Shown here: positions 28,086-36,509 of the stretch, piece after piece
Layout of the letters: each line of letters begins with the position of its first letter
Position numbering within the stretch: the stretch's first letter is position 1
DNA from: DASVVT01 sp036386415
GTDB taxonomy: Bacteria; Acidobacteriota; Blastocatellia; Pyrinomonadales; Pyrinomonadaceae
Assembly: GCA_036386415.1 (NCBI GenBank)
Contig: DASVVT010000018.1
Location: 16,789 to 80,788, forward strand
Reading direction: 5' to 3'
DNA length: 64,000 nt
The notes under the pieces: model-generated
What the model was told of the DNA's origin: nothing
The model's database searches: none
Seen by the model: the letters and a program-made list of their open reading frames with translations, nothing else
Translations under genes and position numbers: made by a program

Positions 28086-28102
28086 TGTCTCTATTGGAGA
28101 CA
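28086..28102. promoter_or_regulatory. Candidate C-box operator between control-protein and methylase genes
   Basis: TGTCTC and GAGACA form a 6-bp inverted pair with a 5-base centre in the divergent gap. Controller proteins of type II systems bind dyads in this position. The assignment is inferred from position and symmetry. Confidence 0.5.
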
Positions 28103-28140
28103 CGACGGGGCCGCAGGATGTTATATCGAGAAATGCTGAA

Positions 28141-29031
28141 ATGACGGAGAGAGCACCAAAAGACGAACATCAAATGCTTAACAGCCCTATAAAATGGGTT
28201 GGCGGTAAATCGCGGCTGCGCAAATACATTGTTCCTTTAATACCTGCACATACCTGTTACGTTGAGCCTTTCGCCGGAGCGGCCTGGGTACTATTTGGCA
28301 AGCTTCCGAGCGATGTTGAAATCCTCAATGATAAGGAACAGGAGTTAGTCAACTTCTTCAGAGTTGTTAAAGAGAAACCCGAAGAGTTGATCGCTTCCTT
28401 TGAATGGGAACTTGTGTCCCGCGCAGAGTTTGAGCGTCTAACCAACTTAGCCCCTGAGCAATTGACGGACGTTCAACGCGCCCATCGCTTCTATTATCTG
28501 ATTATGGCCGGATGGGGCGGAGAATTGCACTACCCGCGCTTTCAAACAAGTATTACAGATGGCGGACATGGTAACAGGCTCTTTGGCGCACTAAAGACGT
28601 TACGACAACGCCTCGACCCTATTCATAAACGTCTCAGAACCGTCATCATTGAAAACCTTGACTGGCAAGATTGCGTTGATCGTTATGACCGTCAAGGAAC
28701 TGTGATGTATATAGACCCGCCCTATCCGGGTAACGGCTGTAATTACTCTCACAACATGCGCGATTGGGACGCTCACAAGCTTTTATCAGAGCGGTTGAGC
28801 CGCACAAAATGTAAATGGATTCTCTCTTCTTACGATAAGCTAGAGATTCGTGATCTCTTTGCTCAATACACCTTTACGCCCATTCAATCTGCCTCAGGTA
28901 TGAACACGGATAAGAACGGTAGCACACGGGTCTTGAATAAGGAAATACTAATAACGAATTTTATGCCGGAAAACGAAACATCAGCGTCATCAAACAGCTT
29001 ACGACAATCTGCGTTGGATTTAGGTACTTAG
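28141..29031 (+). CDS. Dam-type (D12 class) N6-adenine DNA methyltransferase
   Basis: Methylates adenine in a short DNA site. Motif I region SPIKWVGGKSRL plus VEPFAGAAWVLF binds S-adenosylmethionine; the catalytic DPPY is in YIDPPYPG (about residue 195), and CKWILSSYD follows. The 296-residue length suits the Dam/EcoRV/DpnM class, which often targets GATC or related sequences, but the real site cannot be read. It diverges from the C protein and nuclease genes. No clear Shine-Dalgarno marks either ATG 28141 or ATG 28174; the longer one is used. Composition is AT-rich like its partners. Confidence 0.93.
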   Translation: MTERAPKDEHQMLNSPIKWVGGKSRLRKYIVPLIPAHTCYVEPFAGAAWVLFGKLPSDVEILNDKEQELVNFFRVVKEKPEELIASFEWELVSRAEFERLTNLAPEQLTDVQRAHRFYYLIMAGWGGELHYPRFQTSITDGGHGNRLFGALKTLRQRLDPIHKRLRTVIIENLDWQDCVDRYDRQGTVMYIDPPYPGNGCNYSHNMRDWDAHKLLSERLSRTKCKWILSSYDKLEIRDLFAQYTFTPIQSASGMNTDKNGSTRVLNKEILITNFMPENETSASSNSLRQSALDLGT

Positions 29032-29097
29032 CTTTTTTTTGCTAGGCGGCTTCCCACAATTAAAGATTAGAAGCGTTAATTGTTGTGCCAAGCCCTT

Positions 29098-29829
29098 TCA
29101 AACCTTATTGCCCTTTTCTCGATTCTCTTCCTTGCGAGGCTTCAAAGGTTCTTCCGGCCAGGCATGGCGCGGGTAACGGCGGCTGAGCTCGCGGCGCACC
29201 TGTGGGTAGTGACGCGTCCAGAAGCCAGCTAGGTCTGCCGTCACCTGAACGGGGCGCTGGTTTGGCGCTAACAGATGCAGCACAACGGGGACGCGCCCGC
29301 CAGCCACACGCGGCCCTTCTCTCGTGCCGAAGAAATCCTGTAAGCGTGAGGCGAGCCAGGGCGGTTGCTGGCGTTCGTAATTAACGCGGCACATTCGTCC
29401 GTTCGGGAGAGTGACGCGCTCAGGAGCCATCGCTGAAAGATGTCGCGCCTGCTCGGGGCTGAGCTTCCGGCGTAAGATTTCGAGCAGCTCTCCCGCCCGC
29501 GCAGCCTCGCGAAGCTCCGCAAAACTTCGCCTGCCTTCGCATAACAGCACCAGGCTCGCCGCGACCGTCTCTTCACCTAACTCCGGGAATGCTGCTTCAG
29601 GAAAGGTCTGGCGCATGAATTCCACGCGCGCGAGGTAACGATCAATCGTCTCCCGTTCGACAAAGGCTTGTATGCCTGCTGCGAGCGCAGCGTCTGCGAG
29701 CACGCGCGTCGTCTTACCTGCCCCTGGCGGCGCTTCGATGACAAGATTGGGCGCGCGACTCCGCAGCGACGCGACCAACTCCGGCAGGAGTGGATCAATG
29801 GGTAACGGCTGCATGGATTCCAAGAACAA
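29098..29829 (-). CDS. hrpB: Internally deleted HrpB-type helicase (remnant)
   Basis: HrpB helicases are usually about 800 residues. Here 243 remain. Residues 1-42 are the N-terminus with the Walker A motif (IEAPPGAGKTTRV). The frame then jumps directly to the C-terminal HrpB region (AALAAGIQAFVERE, VNYERQQPPWLASRLQDFFG, VVLHLLAPNQRPVQVTADLAGFW, RRELSRRYPRHAWPEEP). The DEXH box and helicase motifs III-VI are missing, so it cannot unwind. The deletion is in frame and the ends look unmutated, suggesting a recent event. It lies beside the R-M island. Treat as a probable pseudogene. Confidence 0.8.
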   Translation of the reverse strand: MFLESMQPLPIDPLLPELVASLRSRAPNLVIEAPPGAGKTTRVLADAALAAGIQAFVERETIDRYLARVEFMRQTFPEAAFPELGEETVAASLVLLCEGRRSFAELREAARAGELLEILRRKLSPEQARHLSAMAPERVTLPNGRMCRVNYERQQPPWLASRLQDFFGTREGPRVAGGRVPVVLHLLAPNQRPVQVTADLAGFWTRHYPQVRRELSRRYPRHAWPEEPLKPRKEENREKGNKV

Positions 29830-29841
29830 CTAACGAAACTG

Positions 29842-30005
29842 AACCACAGAGACACAGAGAAGAAATCAGGAAAATGAGAAAGACGATCCACTAAATCACA
29901 CGAAGCAACACGAAGCAACACGAACATCTGTTTCGTGCCGTTTCGTGTTGTTTCGTAAATCGTCCTCTCTTTTAATTCTATCTTCTCCGTGTCTCTGTGG
30001 TGATT
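29842..30005. repeat. Family A palindromic element, copy A7, interrupted by a family C copy
   Basis: AACCACAGAGACACAGAGA (from 29842) faces TCTCCGTGTCTCTGTGGTGATT (to about 30005). The space between holds a complete family C core (29881-29966), so the two are nested. This gap separates the HrpB remnant start from the thioesterase gene. Confidence 0.8.
29881..29966. repeat. Family C palindromic element, copy C1 (nested in A7)
   Basis: AGACGATCCAC plus CACGAAGCAACACGAAGCAA words face CGTGTTGTTTCGTAAATCGTC. No ATACCA/TGGTAT ends are visible here, so only the core is present. Confidence 0.8.
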
Positions 30006-30083
30006 CATTGGTTTTTAGTGATGGTATGATTATACCTTGCCGTACGAGAACCGACATTCAAAACTTCCGCAGAGGAGAGCTTG

Positions 30084-30947
30084 ATGCGATCTTTCAGCCG
30101 TCGCTTCCGTGTACGCCACTACGAGCTGGATTCGTTCGGGCACGTCAACAATGTGGTCTACGTCAACTACATGCAGGAGGCCGCCATCGAAGCATCAAGG
30201 GACGCAGGCTTCAGCCCCGCCTGGTACAGGACGCGCGGCGTCGGGTGGGTCATACGCCAGCTCTCCATACGCTACTGCCTGCCCGCCTCCTACGATGATG
30301 AGCTTGAGATCAAGACCTGGGTTTCAGATGTGCGGCGCGTCCAATCAACACGCGAATATGTCATCACACGCGTCGTGGACGGAGCGCGTGTCGCGCGTGC
30401 GCGCGCCAACTGGGTCTATCTGGATTTGCAGACGGGTCAACCGGCTCGCTTACCCGAAGAGTTGAGGCTCGCCTTTGAGCCGACAGGCGAGCTGGAAGAG
30501 ATCGGCATACGCATGACGAACGGACGCCGGACAGACGACGCTTATCGCTACCGGACGCGGCGGCGCGTGCAGACCTACGAGCTTGATACGGCCTGGCACG
30601 TCAATCATGCGGTCTACCTGAACTGGATCGAGCAGGCGTACTTCGACGCCCTGCGCGCGGCGGGACACCCCATCGAGCGCACGCGTCTGGAGGGCTGGCT
30701 CGCGCTACAGGGCGGCCATGACATTCAATATCTCGAGCCCGCTCTGGACAATGACGAGATAGAGATCAAGAGCTGGGTCTGCGAGGTGGGACGTGTGCGC
30801 GGCGCATGGACTCACGAAATCTGTTGTGTGAACAGGGAGAAGATGCTGGCGCGCGAGTATTCGCTCGGCATCTTCGTGGGTCTTGATGGAAAGCCGACCA
30901 GTCTCCCGCAACAAGCTGTGGAAGACGTGATTCGCGGGCCTCGTTGA
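30084..30947 (+). CDS. Acyl-CoA/acyl-ACP thioesterase with two hotdog domains
   Basis: Two 4HBT-type hotdog folds lie in tandem. The first has the catalytic HYELDSFGHVNNVVYVNYMQEAA motif (about residue 15), and the second TYELDTAWHVNHAVYLNWIEQAYFDALRAAG (about residue 170). Each has the Asp-x3-His-x-Asn signature of acyl-thioester hydrolases. Tandem hotdogs occur in FatA/FatB-like acyl-ACP thioesterases and in some acyl-CoA thioesterases, which free fatty acids from their carrier. The substrate is unknown. ATG 30084 follows AGAGGAGAG at the right spacing. A family B element ends the transcript. Confidence 0.88.
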   Translation: MRSFSRRFRVRHYELDSFGHVNNVVYVNYMQEAAIEASRDAGFSPAWYRTRGVGWVIRQLSIRYCLPASYDDELEIKTWVSDVRRVQSTREYVITRVVDGARVARARANWVYLDLQTGQPARLPEELRLAFEPTGELEEIGIRMTNGRRTDDAYRYRTRRRVQTYELDTAWHVNHAVYLNWIEQAYFDALRAAGHPIERTRLEGWLALQGGHDIQYLEPALDNDEIEIKSWVCEVGRVRGAWTHEICCVNREKMLAREYSLGIFVGLDGKPTSLPQQAVEDVIRGPR

Positions 30948-30953
30948 AGAAGA

Positions 30954-31057
30954 GATTTAAACGCAAAGGACGCGAAGGAGGAAGACGCAGAGGGCGCAGA
31001 GAGTTGAAACTCTTTGCGACCTTTGCGAACATACTTTGCGCCCTTTGCGTTTGAATC
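30954..31057. repeat. Family B palindromic element, copy B1
   Basis: GATTTAAACGCAAAGGACGC (from 30954) faces GCGCCCTTTGCGTTTGAATC (to 31057); both arms hold CGCAAAGG-type words. It sits between the ends of two convergent genes and may act as a shared terminator. Confidence 0.8.
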
Positions 31058-31062
31058 TCCCC

Positions 31063-32055
31063 TCACCTGACATTCAATTGCTGCACCATCGCGCGCGCGA
31101 TCTGCTCGGAGATTGAATCCTGCATCGCGAAGACATCTGTCAGGCGTTCGTCAAAACTCTGCGCCCAAAAGGGCTTGCCGTCGCGCACGCCGATCAGTTG
31201 CACCGTCACGCGCACGGTGTCGCCTGATCTCTGCACGGTTCCTTCCAGCACCGAATCGACGCCCAGCTCGCGACCGGCAGAGAGCGCTTCCCTCTCCGCA
31301 TCGGCATACTTGAGGACGGCGCTCGTCGGACGAACGCTGATCTCCCGTATGTTGCTCAAGCGTGCAATCAAGGTGTCTGTGATTCCCAATCCGAGAGAAT
31401 TGTCGCTCGATCTGGTGCTCAAATCGTTGAACGGAAGCACGGCTATCGACCTCCCGTACGCAGGCGTCTCCCCTCCTCTCGCTTTGCTGTCCATCCAATG
31501 ATAAGAGGAGGCCAGACCCAATGTGAAAAGCAGCGCGAAGAGAGCCACTAGCGTCAGACTCGAATTCCAGCGGCGAGGATGAGCAGCCGCAGCCGCAGAG
31601 GTGACGACCCGTGGACGATCTGCTCTCTCTTCCCCTTTCGCTGTCTCTCGCCCCTCTTCAACCTCTCGATTGGTGACGGCCTCAGACCGATGTTGCTCAT
31701 CCAGCCCCGGTTCTGTCTCGTTGAACGCTGTCTCTCGCACCTGAGCGACGAAGCTGTAGCCGCGCCCCGGCACAGTTACCACATAGCGATGCTCGTGTGC
31801 GCGCTCTCCAAGGGCCTTGCGCAGCATGGAAATCTGCTGCGTGAGATTGTTCTCTTCGACGATAGTGTCAGGCCAGAGCGCCTTCATCAACTCGTCTTTC
31901 TGTAGCACCTGTCCGCTGTGCTCTATGAGCAGCAGCAGGGTATCGAAAGCCTTTGACGTGACCGGCACGGGCTCGCCCTCGCGCAGCAGCACGCGCTTGA
32001 CGGCATCAAGTCTGTAGGGGCCGAATTCGTACAGGCGATCAGATGGCTTGCTCAT
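31063..32055 (-). CDS. Winged-helix (CadC-like) regulator with TM segment and TolB-like domain
   Basis: An OmpR/PhoB-type DNA-binding winged helix at residues about 5-105 (RLDAVKRVLLREGEPVPVTSKAFDTLL, LMKALWPDTIVEENNLTQQISMLRKALGE, RYVVTVPGRGYSF) is followed by a linker, one membrane helix (about residues 168-190) and a C-terminal domain (SIAVLPFNDLS, LGLGITDTLIARLSNI, YVLEGT-like). That domain is the FlgO/TolB-type module seen in acidobacterial CadC-like proteins and adenylyl cyclases. ATG 32055 is the start: the frame upstream runs through a family C repeat. It is probably a one-component membrane-bound sensor-regulator. Confidence 0.9.
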   Translation of the reverse strand: MSKPSDRLYEFGPYRLDAVKRVLLREGEPVPVTSKAFDTLLLLIEHSGQVLQKDELMKALWPDTIVEENNLTQQISMLRKALGERAHEHRYVVTVPGRGYSFVAQVRETAFNETEPGLDEQHRSEAVTNREVEEGRETAKGEERADRPRVVTSAAAAAHPRRWNSSLTLVALFALLFTLGLASSYHWMDSKARGGETPAYGRSIAVLPFNDLSTRSSDNSLGLGITDTLIARLSNIREISVRPTSAVLKYADAEREALSAGRELGVDSVLEGTVQRSGDTVRVTVQLIGVRDGKPFWAQSFDERLTDVFAMQDSISEQIARAMVQQLNVR

Positions 32056-32132
32056 GATTGCTTCGGGACAGCTTCGGAAGAGCCGGGCGGACTTCACGAA
32101 AACGCTTTGACCTGTTCCCTGTAAACATTCTA

Positions 32133-32281
32133 ATACCAGAGAGCGGAATAAAAGAAGGTGGGACGATCCACGAAGGAACACGAAATGACACGAACGAAGG
32201 GGTTGTCTCTGATGGTTTCGTGTTGCTTCCTGTCGAGCGCGTGGATCGTCCCCGTCCTCTTTTGATCGCATTCGTGTATCA
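32133..32281. repeat. Family C palindromic element, copy C2
   Basis: ATACCAGA at 32133 begins the element. GGGACGATCCACGAAGGAACACGAA faces CGTGTTGCTTCCTG and GTGGATCGTCCC. The right end is degenerate (no TTGGTAT). It lies in the divergent gap between the wHTH regulator and the ABC binding-protein gene. Confidence 0.75.
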
Positions 32282-32395
32282 CTTCATAAGATTTCAGAAG
32301 ATTTCAGCCCTCTGCTAAAGACTCTGCGGCATCGCCTGCTTTAAGGTGTGAGCGCGACATGGCTTGCAATTAACGCAACAGTTTCAGAGGACATC

Positions 32396-33586
32396 ATGAG
32401 ATACATCTTCTTAACGGTCGGATTAATCATCGTCCTGATGGCCGCGCTCGCCTGTGAGCGCCGAGGTAGCGGTGGCAACCAGCGTGCGAGCGACACGGGC
32501 GCAATCCTCATCGGCTACTACGGCGACATGTCAGGGCGCACCTCCAACTTCGGCCAATCGACGAAGAACGGCGCGGTGATGGCCGTAGACGAGCTTAACA
32601 GGGCGGGCGGCATCGGAGGCCGTCAGATTCAGCTTCTCGTAGAGGACGATCAGGGGCGACCGGAACAGGCCGCGACCGTCGTCACCAAGTTCATCAACCA
32701 GGACAGGGTGCATGCGCTGCTCGGCGAAGTCGCTTCGGGAAACACGCTCGCCGCCGCGCCGAAAGCGCAGGCCGCCAGGATTCCCATGGTCACACCTTCT
32801 TCGACCGCTGATAGCGTCACGGAGGTGGGCGACTACATCTTTCGCGTCTGCTACACGGATTCGTTTCAGGGAGAGGCGATGGCGAAGTTTGCGGCTAACA
32901 CCCTGAAGGCACGGCGCGCCGCGATCCTGCTCGACTTCAACTCGCCCTACAGTCGCGGTCTGACGCAGGTCTTCAAAGACAATTTCACAAAGCTCGGCGG
33001 CGAGGTTGTGACCGAGCAGTCCTACACGCAGGGAGACCGCGATTACAAGGGGCAACTGACCACGATTCGCCCCTTCAACCCTGATGTGATCTTCATTCCG
33101 GGCTACTACGGAGAGGTCGGCGTGATCGCCAAGCAGGCCAAGGAACTCGGCATCACACAGCCGCTGCTTGGCACTGACGGCTGGGACGCGCCGCAGCTCT
33201 TCGAGTTAGGCGGAGCGGCTCTCAACGGCTCATACATGTCGAACCACTATTCGGTTGACGATCCCGCACCGGCCATACAGAAGTTCGTCGCCGCCTACAA
33301 GGCTTATTATGGTGGCGCTGCGCCGGACGCTCTGGCCGCGCTCGGCTATGATGCGATGAACGTGTTGGCCGACGCGATCCGCCGCGCCGGAACGACCGAC
33401 GGGCCCAAGCTTCGTGAAGCAATCGCACAGACCACCAACTTCGCGGGCGTCACCGGCACGATCAGCATCAACGCGCAGCGCAATGCCATCAAACCCATCG
33501 TCGTGCTCAGGCTGGAAAACGGCAGGTACGTTTATCAGGAGACCATTCAACCGCAAGCTAACGCAGGAGGAACGGCGGCGCTTTAA
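32396..33586 (+). CDS. ABC transporter substrate-binding lipoprotein (branched-chain amino-acid/Leu-binding type)
   Basis: Signal MRYIFLTVGLIIVLMAALAC with a lipobox-like ALAC suggests a membrane-anchored lipoprotein. The body is a LivJ-like periplasmic-binding fold: SGRTSNFGQSTKNGAVMAVDELNRAGGIGGR, ALLGEVASGNTLAAAPKAQAARIPMVTPSSTAD, VIFIPGYYGEVG, LLGTDGWDAPQLFELGG. It probably delivers amino acids or other amides to an ABC permease that is not in the window. ATG 32396 has CAGAGG 5 bases upstream. An upstream start at 32348 is weaker. Confidence 0.92.
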   Translation: MRYIFLTVGLIIVLMAALACERRGSGGNQRASDTGAILIGYYGDMSGRTSNFGQSTKNGAVMAVDELNRAGGIGGRQIQLLVEDDQGRPEQAATVVTKFINQDRVHALLGEVASGNTLAAAPKAQAARIPMVTPSSTADSVTEVGDYIFRVCYTDSFQGEAMAKFAANTLKARRAAILLDFNSPYSRGLTQVFKDNFTKLGGEVVTEQSYTQGDRDYKGQLTTIRPFNPDVIFIPGYYGEVGVIAKQAKELGITQPLLGTDGWDAPQLFELGGAALNGSYMSNHYSVDDPAPAIQKFVAAYKAYYGGAAPDALAALGYDAMNVLADAIRRAGTTDGPKLREAIAQTTNFAGVTGTISINAQRNAIKPIVVLRLENGRYVYQETIQPQANAGGTAAL

Positions 33587-33594
33587 ATTCGGAC

Positions 33595-33691
33595 TAGAGT
33601 TTAAACGCAAAGGACGCAAAGGTAATCGCAAAGGAGTAAATTTTTGCGCGCCTCCAGCGTCTTCTTCCTTTGCGCCCATTGCGTTTATATC
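33595..33691. repeat. Family B palindromic element, copy B2
   Basis: GAGTTTAAACGCAAAGGACGC (from 33595 area) faces TTTGCGCCCATTGCGTTTATAT. CGCAAAGG words build both arms. It lies between the ends of convergent genes. Confidence 0.75.
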
Positions 33692-33720
33692 TCCTCTTTA
33701 TAGTTATGCTCTAAATCATA

Positions 33721-34824
33721 TCATCTGCCAATTTCATCCAGCGCTTTGCCCAATCGCTCAAGCCCTGCGGCGAGCGTGTCGGTCTCGCCTCCGACGCCGA
33801 TCCGAAAGTGTCGCGGCATCTCGAAGAACCTGCCCGGCACGACCGAAGTCTCATACTTCTCCCTGAGAAGCTGACAGAATTCGTCTACGTCTCCCCTTCT
33901 GAGGCGAGGAAATGAGATCGTGCCGAACTCGTGCTCCATCCAATCAAGGTCGCTGCGCGAGCTGAAGAAAGAATTGAGCAGTTGCCGGTTGGCATCGAGC
34001 AGGCGGCGCGCACGAGCGGCAATACGGGGAAGATGATCGAGCGCCATGCAACTGAGCCTTTCGGCGGCATGCGCCGGGATGACGCCGAACAGATCGTTGA
34101 GATGCCACATTCTAAGCGCCAGCTCAGGCCGTGCCAGTATCCACCCGCAGCGCAGGCCGCTCAGCCCGTAAACCTTCGTCAGGCTACAGGTCGTGATGAA
34201 CTCCTCGCCGAGATGAAAAGCCGAACGGGGCTTTCGCTCGAACACTGCATCCAGATAAACCTCATCGACGAGAATGAGCGCTCCCGTCGCGCGTGCGATC
34301 TCTCTTAACTCTTCGAGTGTTGCCTGATCCGTCAGGACGCCCGTCGGATTATGCAGATTCGTCAGGACTATGAGGCGCGTTCGCGCCGTCACCTGGCGCG
34401 CGACCTCTTGAGGGTCAATGCGAAAGCCATGCTCAAAGGAGCGTGTAAATCTTTTCACGTCTGCGCCGAGGTAGCGTGCGACCGCAAGCAGCAGCTCGTA
34501 GGTCGGGTGCTCGATCAAGACCTCGTCGCCACGTTCCAGCAGCGAGGCCATCGCGAGATGATTCGCCATGGACGTGCCCGTCGCGGCGACGACACATTCA
34601 GGCGGCACGCCGCATTGAGCGGCGAGAGCGTTCTGAAGCGGCTCGTAGCCGTAAAGGCTCTGGCCGCTCAATTCTAAATCCTCGATTCTGAGGGGCAGGG
34701 CGCTCAAAGGATAGTTGACCAGACCGCTCGACGCTAGGTTGTATCGCGCCCGCGAGCGTGTCTTAGCCCACTGCATATACGCAGAGCTCATCACGCGCCC
34801 GCCCTGCTGTGCTTGCTTGCTCAT
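33721..34824 (-). CDS. PLP-dependent class I/II aminotransferase
   Basis: A fold-type I aminotransferase: TGTSMANHLAMASLLERGDEV, LTNLHNPTGVLTD, VDEVYLDAVF, and the PLP-lysine in TCSLTKVYGLSGLRCGW. A C-terminal Arg in HFRIGVGGE binds the substrate carboxylate. The start is taken at ATG 34824, whose ATGA overlaps the permease stop TGA by the classic 4 bases; ATG 34845 is an alternative. The pairing with an amino-acid permease suggests uptake and transamination of one substrate, which cannot be named. Confidence 0.9.
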   Translation of the reverse strand: MSKQAQQGGRVMSSAYMQWAKTRSRARYNLASSGLVNYPLSALPLRIEDLELSGQSLYGYEPLQNALAAQCGVPPECVVAATGTSMANHLAMASLLERGDEVLIEHPTYELLLAVARYLGADVKRFTRSFEHGFRIDPQEVARQVTARTRLIVLTNLHNPTGVLTDQATLEELREIARATGALILVDEVYLDAVFERKPRSAFHLGEEFITTCSLTKVYGLSGLRCGWILARPELALRMWHLNDLFGVIPAHAAERLSCMALDHLPRIAARARRLLDANRQLLNSFFSSRSDLDWMEHEFGTISFPRLRRGDVDEFCQLLREKYETSVVPGRFFEMPRHFRIGVGGETDTLAAGLERLGKALDEIGR

Positions 34825-36257
34825 CTCCAACGCGGCCTCATCCATCGCCAGAAGAAGTAGACAGGAATTCCCGCCACGACAATCATCAATCCGATGGCGC
34901 TGTTACCAGGGTACTTGTAGATCGTGCTGACGACCACGAAAGCGCACGCCGCGATAAACAGGATGGTCGTCACGGGATGCCCCGGCACACGATAATCCGT
35001 ATCTATCGAAACGCTCTGTGCCTCATCCGCAACTTCAAGCCGGACGGCCTCCGCCCTGTCGTCTGCGATCTGCGGCTGACTGCCTTTCGCCTTCTGCCCT
35101 CCCGTTACCGTCAAGACTTTCTCGCTCCCGGCGTCAAGTCTACCAGCTTGCTCGGCGCGTCGTCTGAAGGCGAAAACCGTCGCCGCCGTCAACCCGAACC
35201 AGATGAAGTCAACCGACACGACATAGTTCAGTATCTGATCATACTTGCCCGTCAACGCGATGACTATCGCCAGCGCGCCTTGCAGCACAATCGCCAGGAT
35301 GGGCACGCGCGTGCGCGGGTCAACCCACGCCATGCTCTTAAAGAAGAGACCGTCTGAAGCCATGGCGAAATAGACGCGCGGCGCTGTGAGCATCCCCTGG
35401 CTCAGGAATCCGAGCGTTGAGATGCTGATGCCGACGGCGATCAGTGCAGCCCCTCGCGGCCCCAGGGCGAAGCGCATCACGGCTGAGGCGGGCGTCTGCG
35501 TGGCCGCCAGCCCATCTGTGCCGAGAGCGTAGAGGCAGACGAAGTTGACCAAAGTGTAGAGCAGGATGACTCCCATCACACCGATCAGCAGCCCCCGCGC
35601 CAGATCACGAGCGGGTTCGCGCATCTCGCCCGCGATGAAGCTCGCCGTCTGCCACCCGCCATACGCAAACATGACGGGCGTCATGGCCGCTCCGATGGCC
35701 GTCAATAATCCGCTTGAGAGAGGGCGATCCAGGAGCGGGGCTGACATGCTCTGCGGGGAAGCTGTGAAGAAGAGACCGCACACCACCAGCGCAGCGATAG
35801 CCACGATTTTCAGCACCATCAGAAAATTCTGCACGGTGCTTCCGGCGCGCACCCCCAGACAGTTGATGATCGTCAGAAGCAGTAGCGCCAGCGCCGCCAC
35901 CATCCAGTCTGTGAGTGGCGCCTGTGTGATCTCCAGAAAATAACGGGCGAAGGTGACGGCGACGGCAGCCATTCCGCCGGTCTGCGTGACGAGCAGCAGA
36001 GCCCACCCGTAGATGAATGCGATGGACGGATGATAAGCCTCGCGCAGGTAGGCATACTGCCCGCCGACATCCGGGCAGCGCGCGGCCAGCTCGGCGTAGA
36101 TGAACGCTCCGGCGAGCGCGATCAGCCCGCCCGTGATCCACACGCCGAGAATCAGGAACGGCGTGTGCACCTGCCGCGCGACATTAGAAGGATTGATGAA
36201 GATGCCCGACCCGATGATCCCGCCCATGACGATCATCGTCGCATCGAAGAGCCCCAA
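34821..36257 (-). CDS. APC-family amino-acid permease
   Basis: About 12 membrane helices, with the APC signature GGIIGSGIFINPSNVAR in helix 1 and YAYLREAYHPSIAFIYGW in helix 3. It is a secondary transporter of amino acids or related solutes, and the downstream aminotransferase overlaps its stop. Relatives begin with EQKLARRLGLFDATM-type sequence, and the codons for KEQKLARRLG are present just upstream of the TTG at 36257 used here. No ATG, GTG or TTG lies between a TGA stop and that TTG, so the true start may be non-standard (ATC 36284, behind AAGGAG) or the sequence has an error. Confidence 0.9.
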   Translation of the reverse strand: MGLFDATMIVMGGIIGSGIFINPSNVARQVHTPFLILGVWITGGLIALAGAFIYAELAARCPDVGGQYAYLREAYHPSIAFIYGWALLLVTQTGGMAAVAVTFARYFLEITQAPLTDWMVAALALLLLTIINCLGVRAGSTVQNFLMVLKIVAIAALVVCGLFFTASPQSMSAPLLDRPLSSGLLTAIGAAMTPVMFAYGGWQTASFIAGEMREPARDLARGLLIGVMGVILLYTLVNFVCLYALGTDGLAATQTPASAVMRFALGPRGAALIAVGISISTLGFLSQGMLTAPRVYFAMASDGLFFKSMAWVDPRTRVPILAIVLQGALAIVIALTGKYDQILNYVVSVDFIWFGLTAATVFAFRRRAEQAGRLDAGSEKVLTVTGGQKAKGSQPQIADDRAEAVRLEVADEAQSVSIDTDYRVPGHPVTTILFIAACAFVVVSTIYKYPGNSAIGLMIVVAGIPVYFFWRWMRPRWR

Positions 36258-36509
36258 ACGGCGCGCTAGTTTCTGCTCCTTGATAACCGTTTCTCCTTCG
36301 CGCGACTCTCAAACCCCGGCGCGACGCGTTCAGACGCCAGGGCACGGTCTCAGAATCCCATACGAAGCATATAGCAGCAGCTTAAGATTTGATACGAGCA
36401 AAGATTGACTATCACAGGACGCGTGGAGGAACAAGAGAGGTCAGCGGAGGATAACCGAAAATCGCTTTGCCTTCCTCTGCATGTCCTGCGGTAATGAAAT
36501 TTCCTTCTC

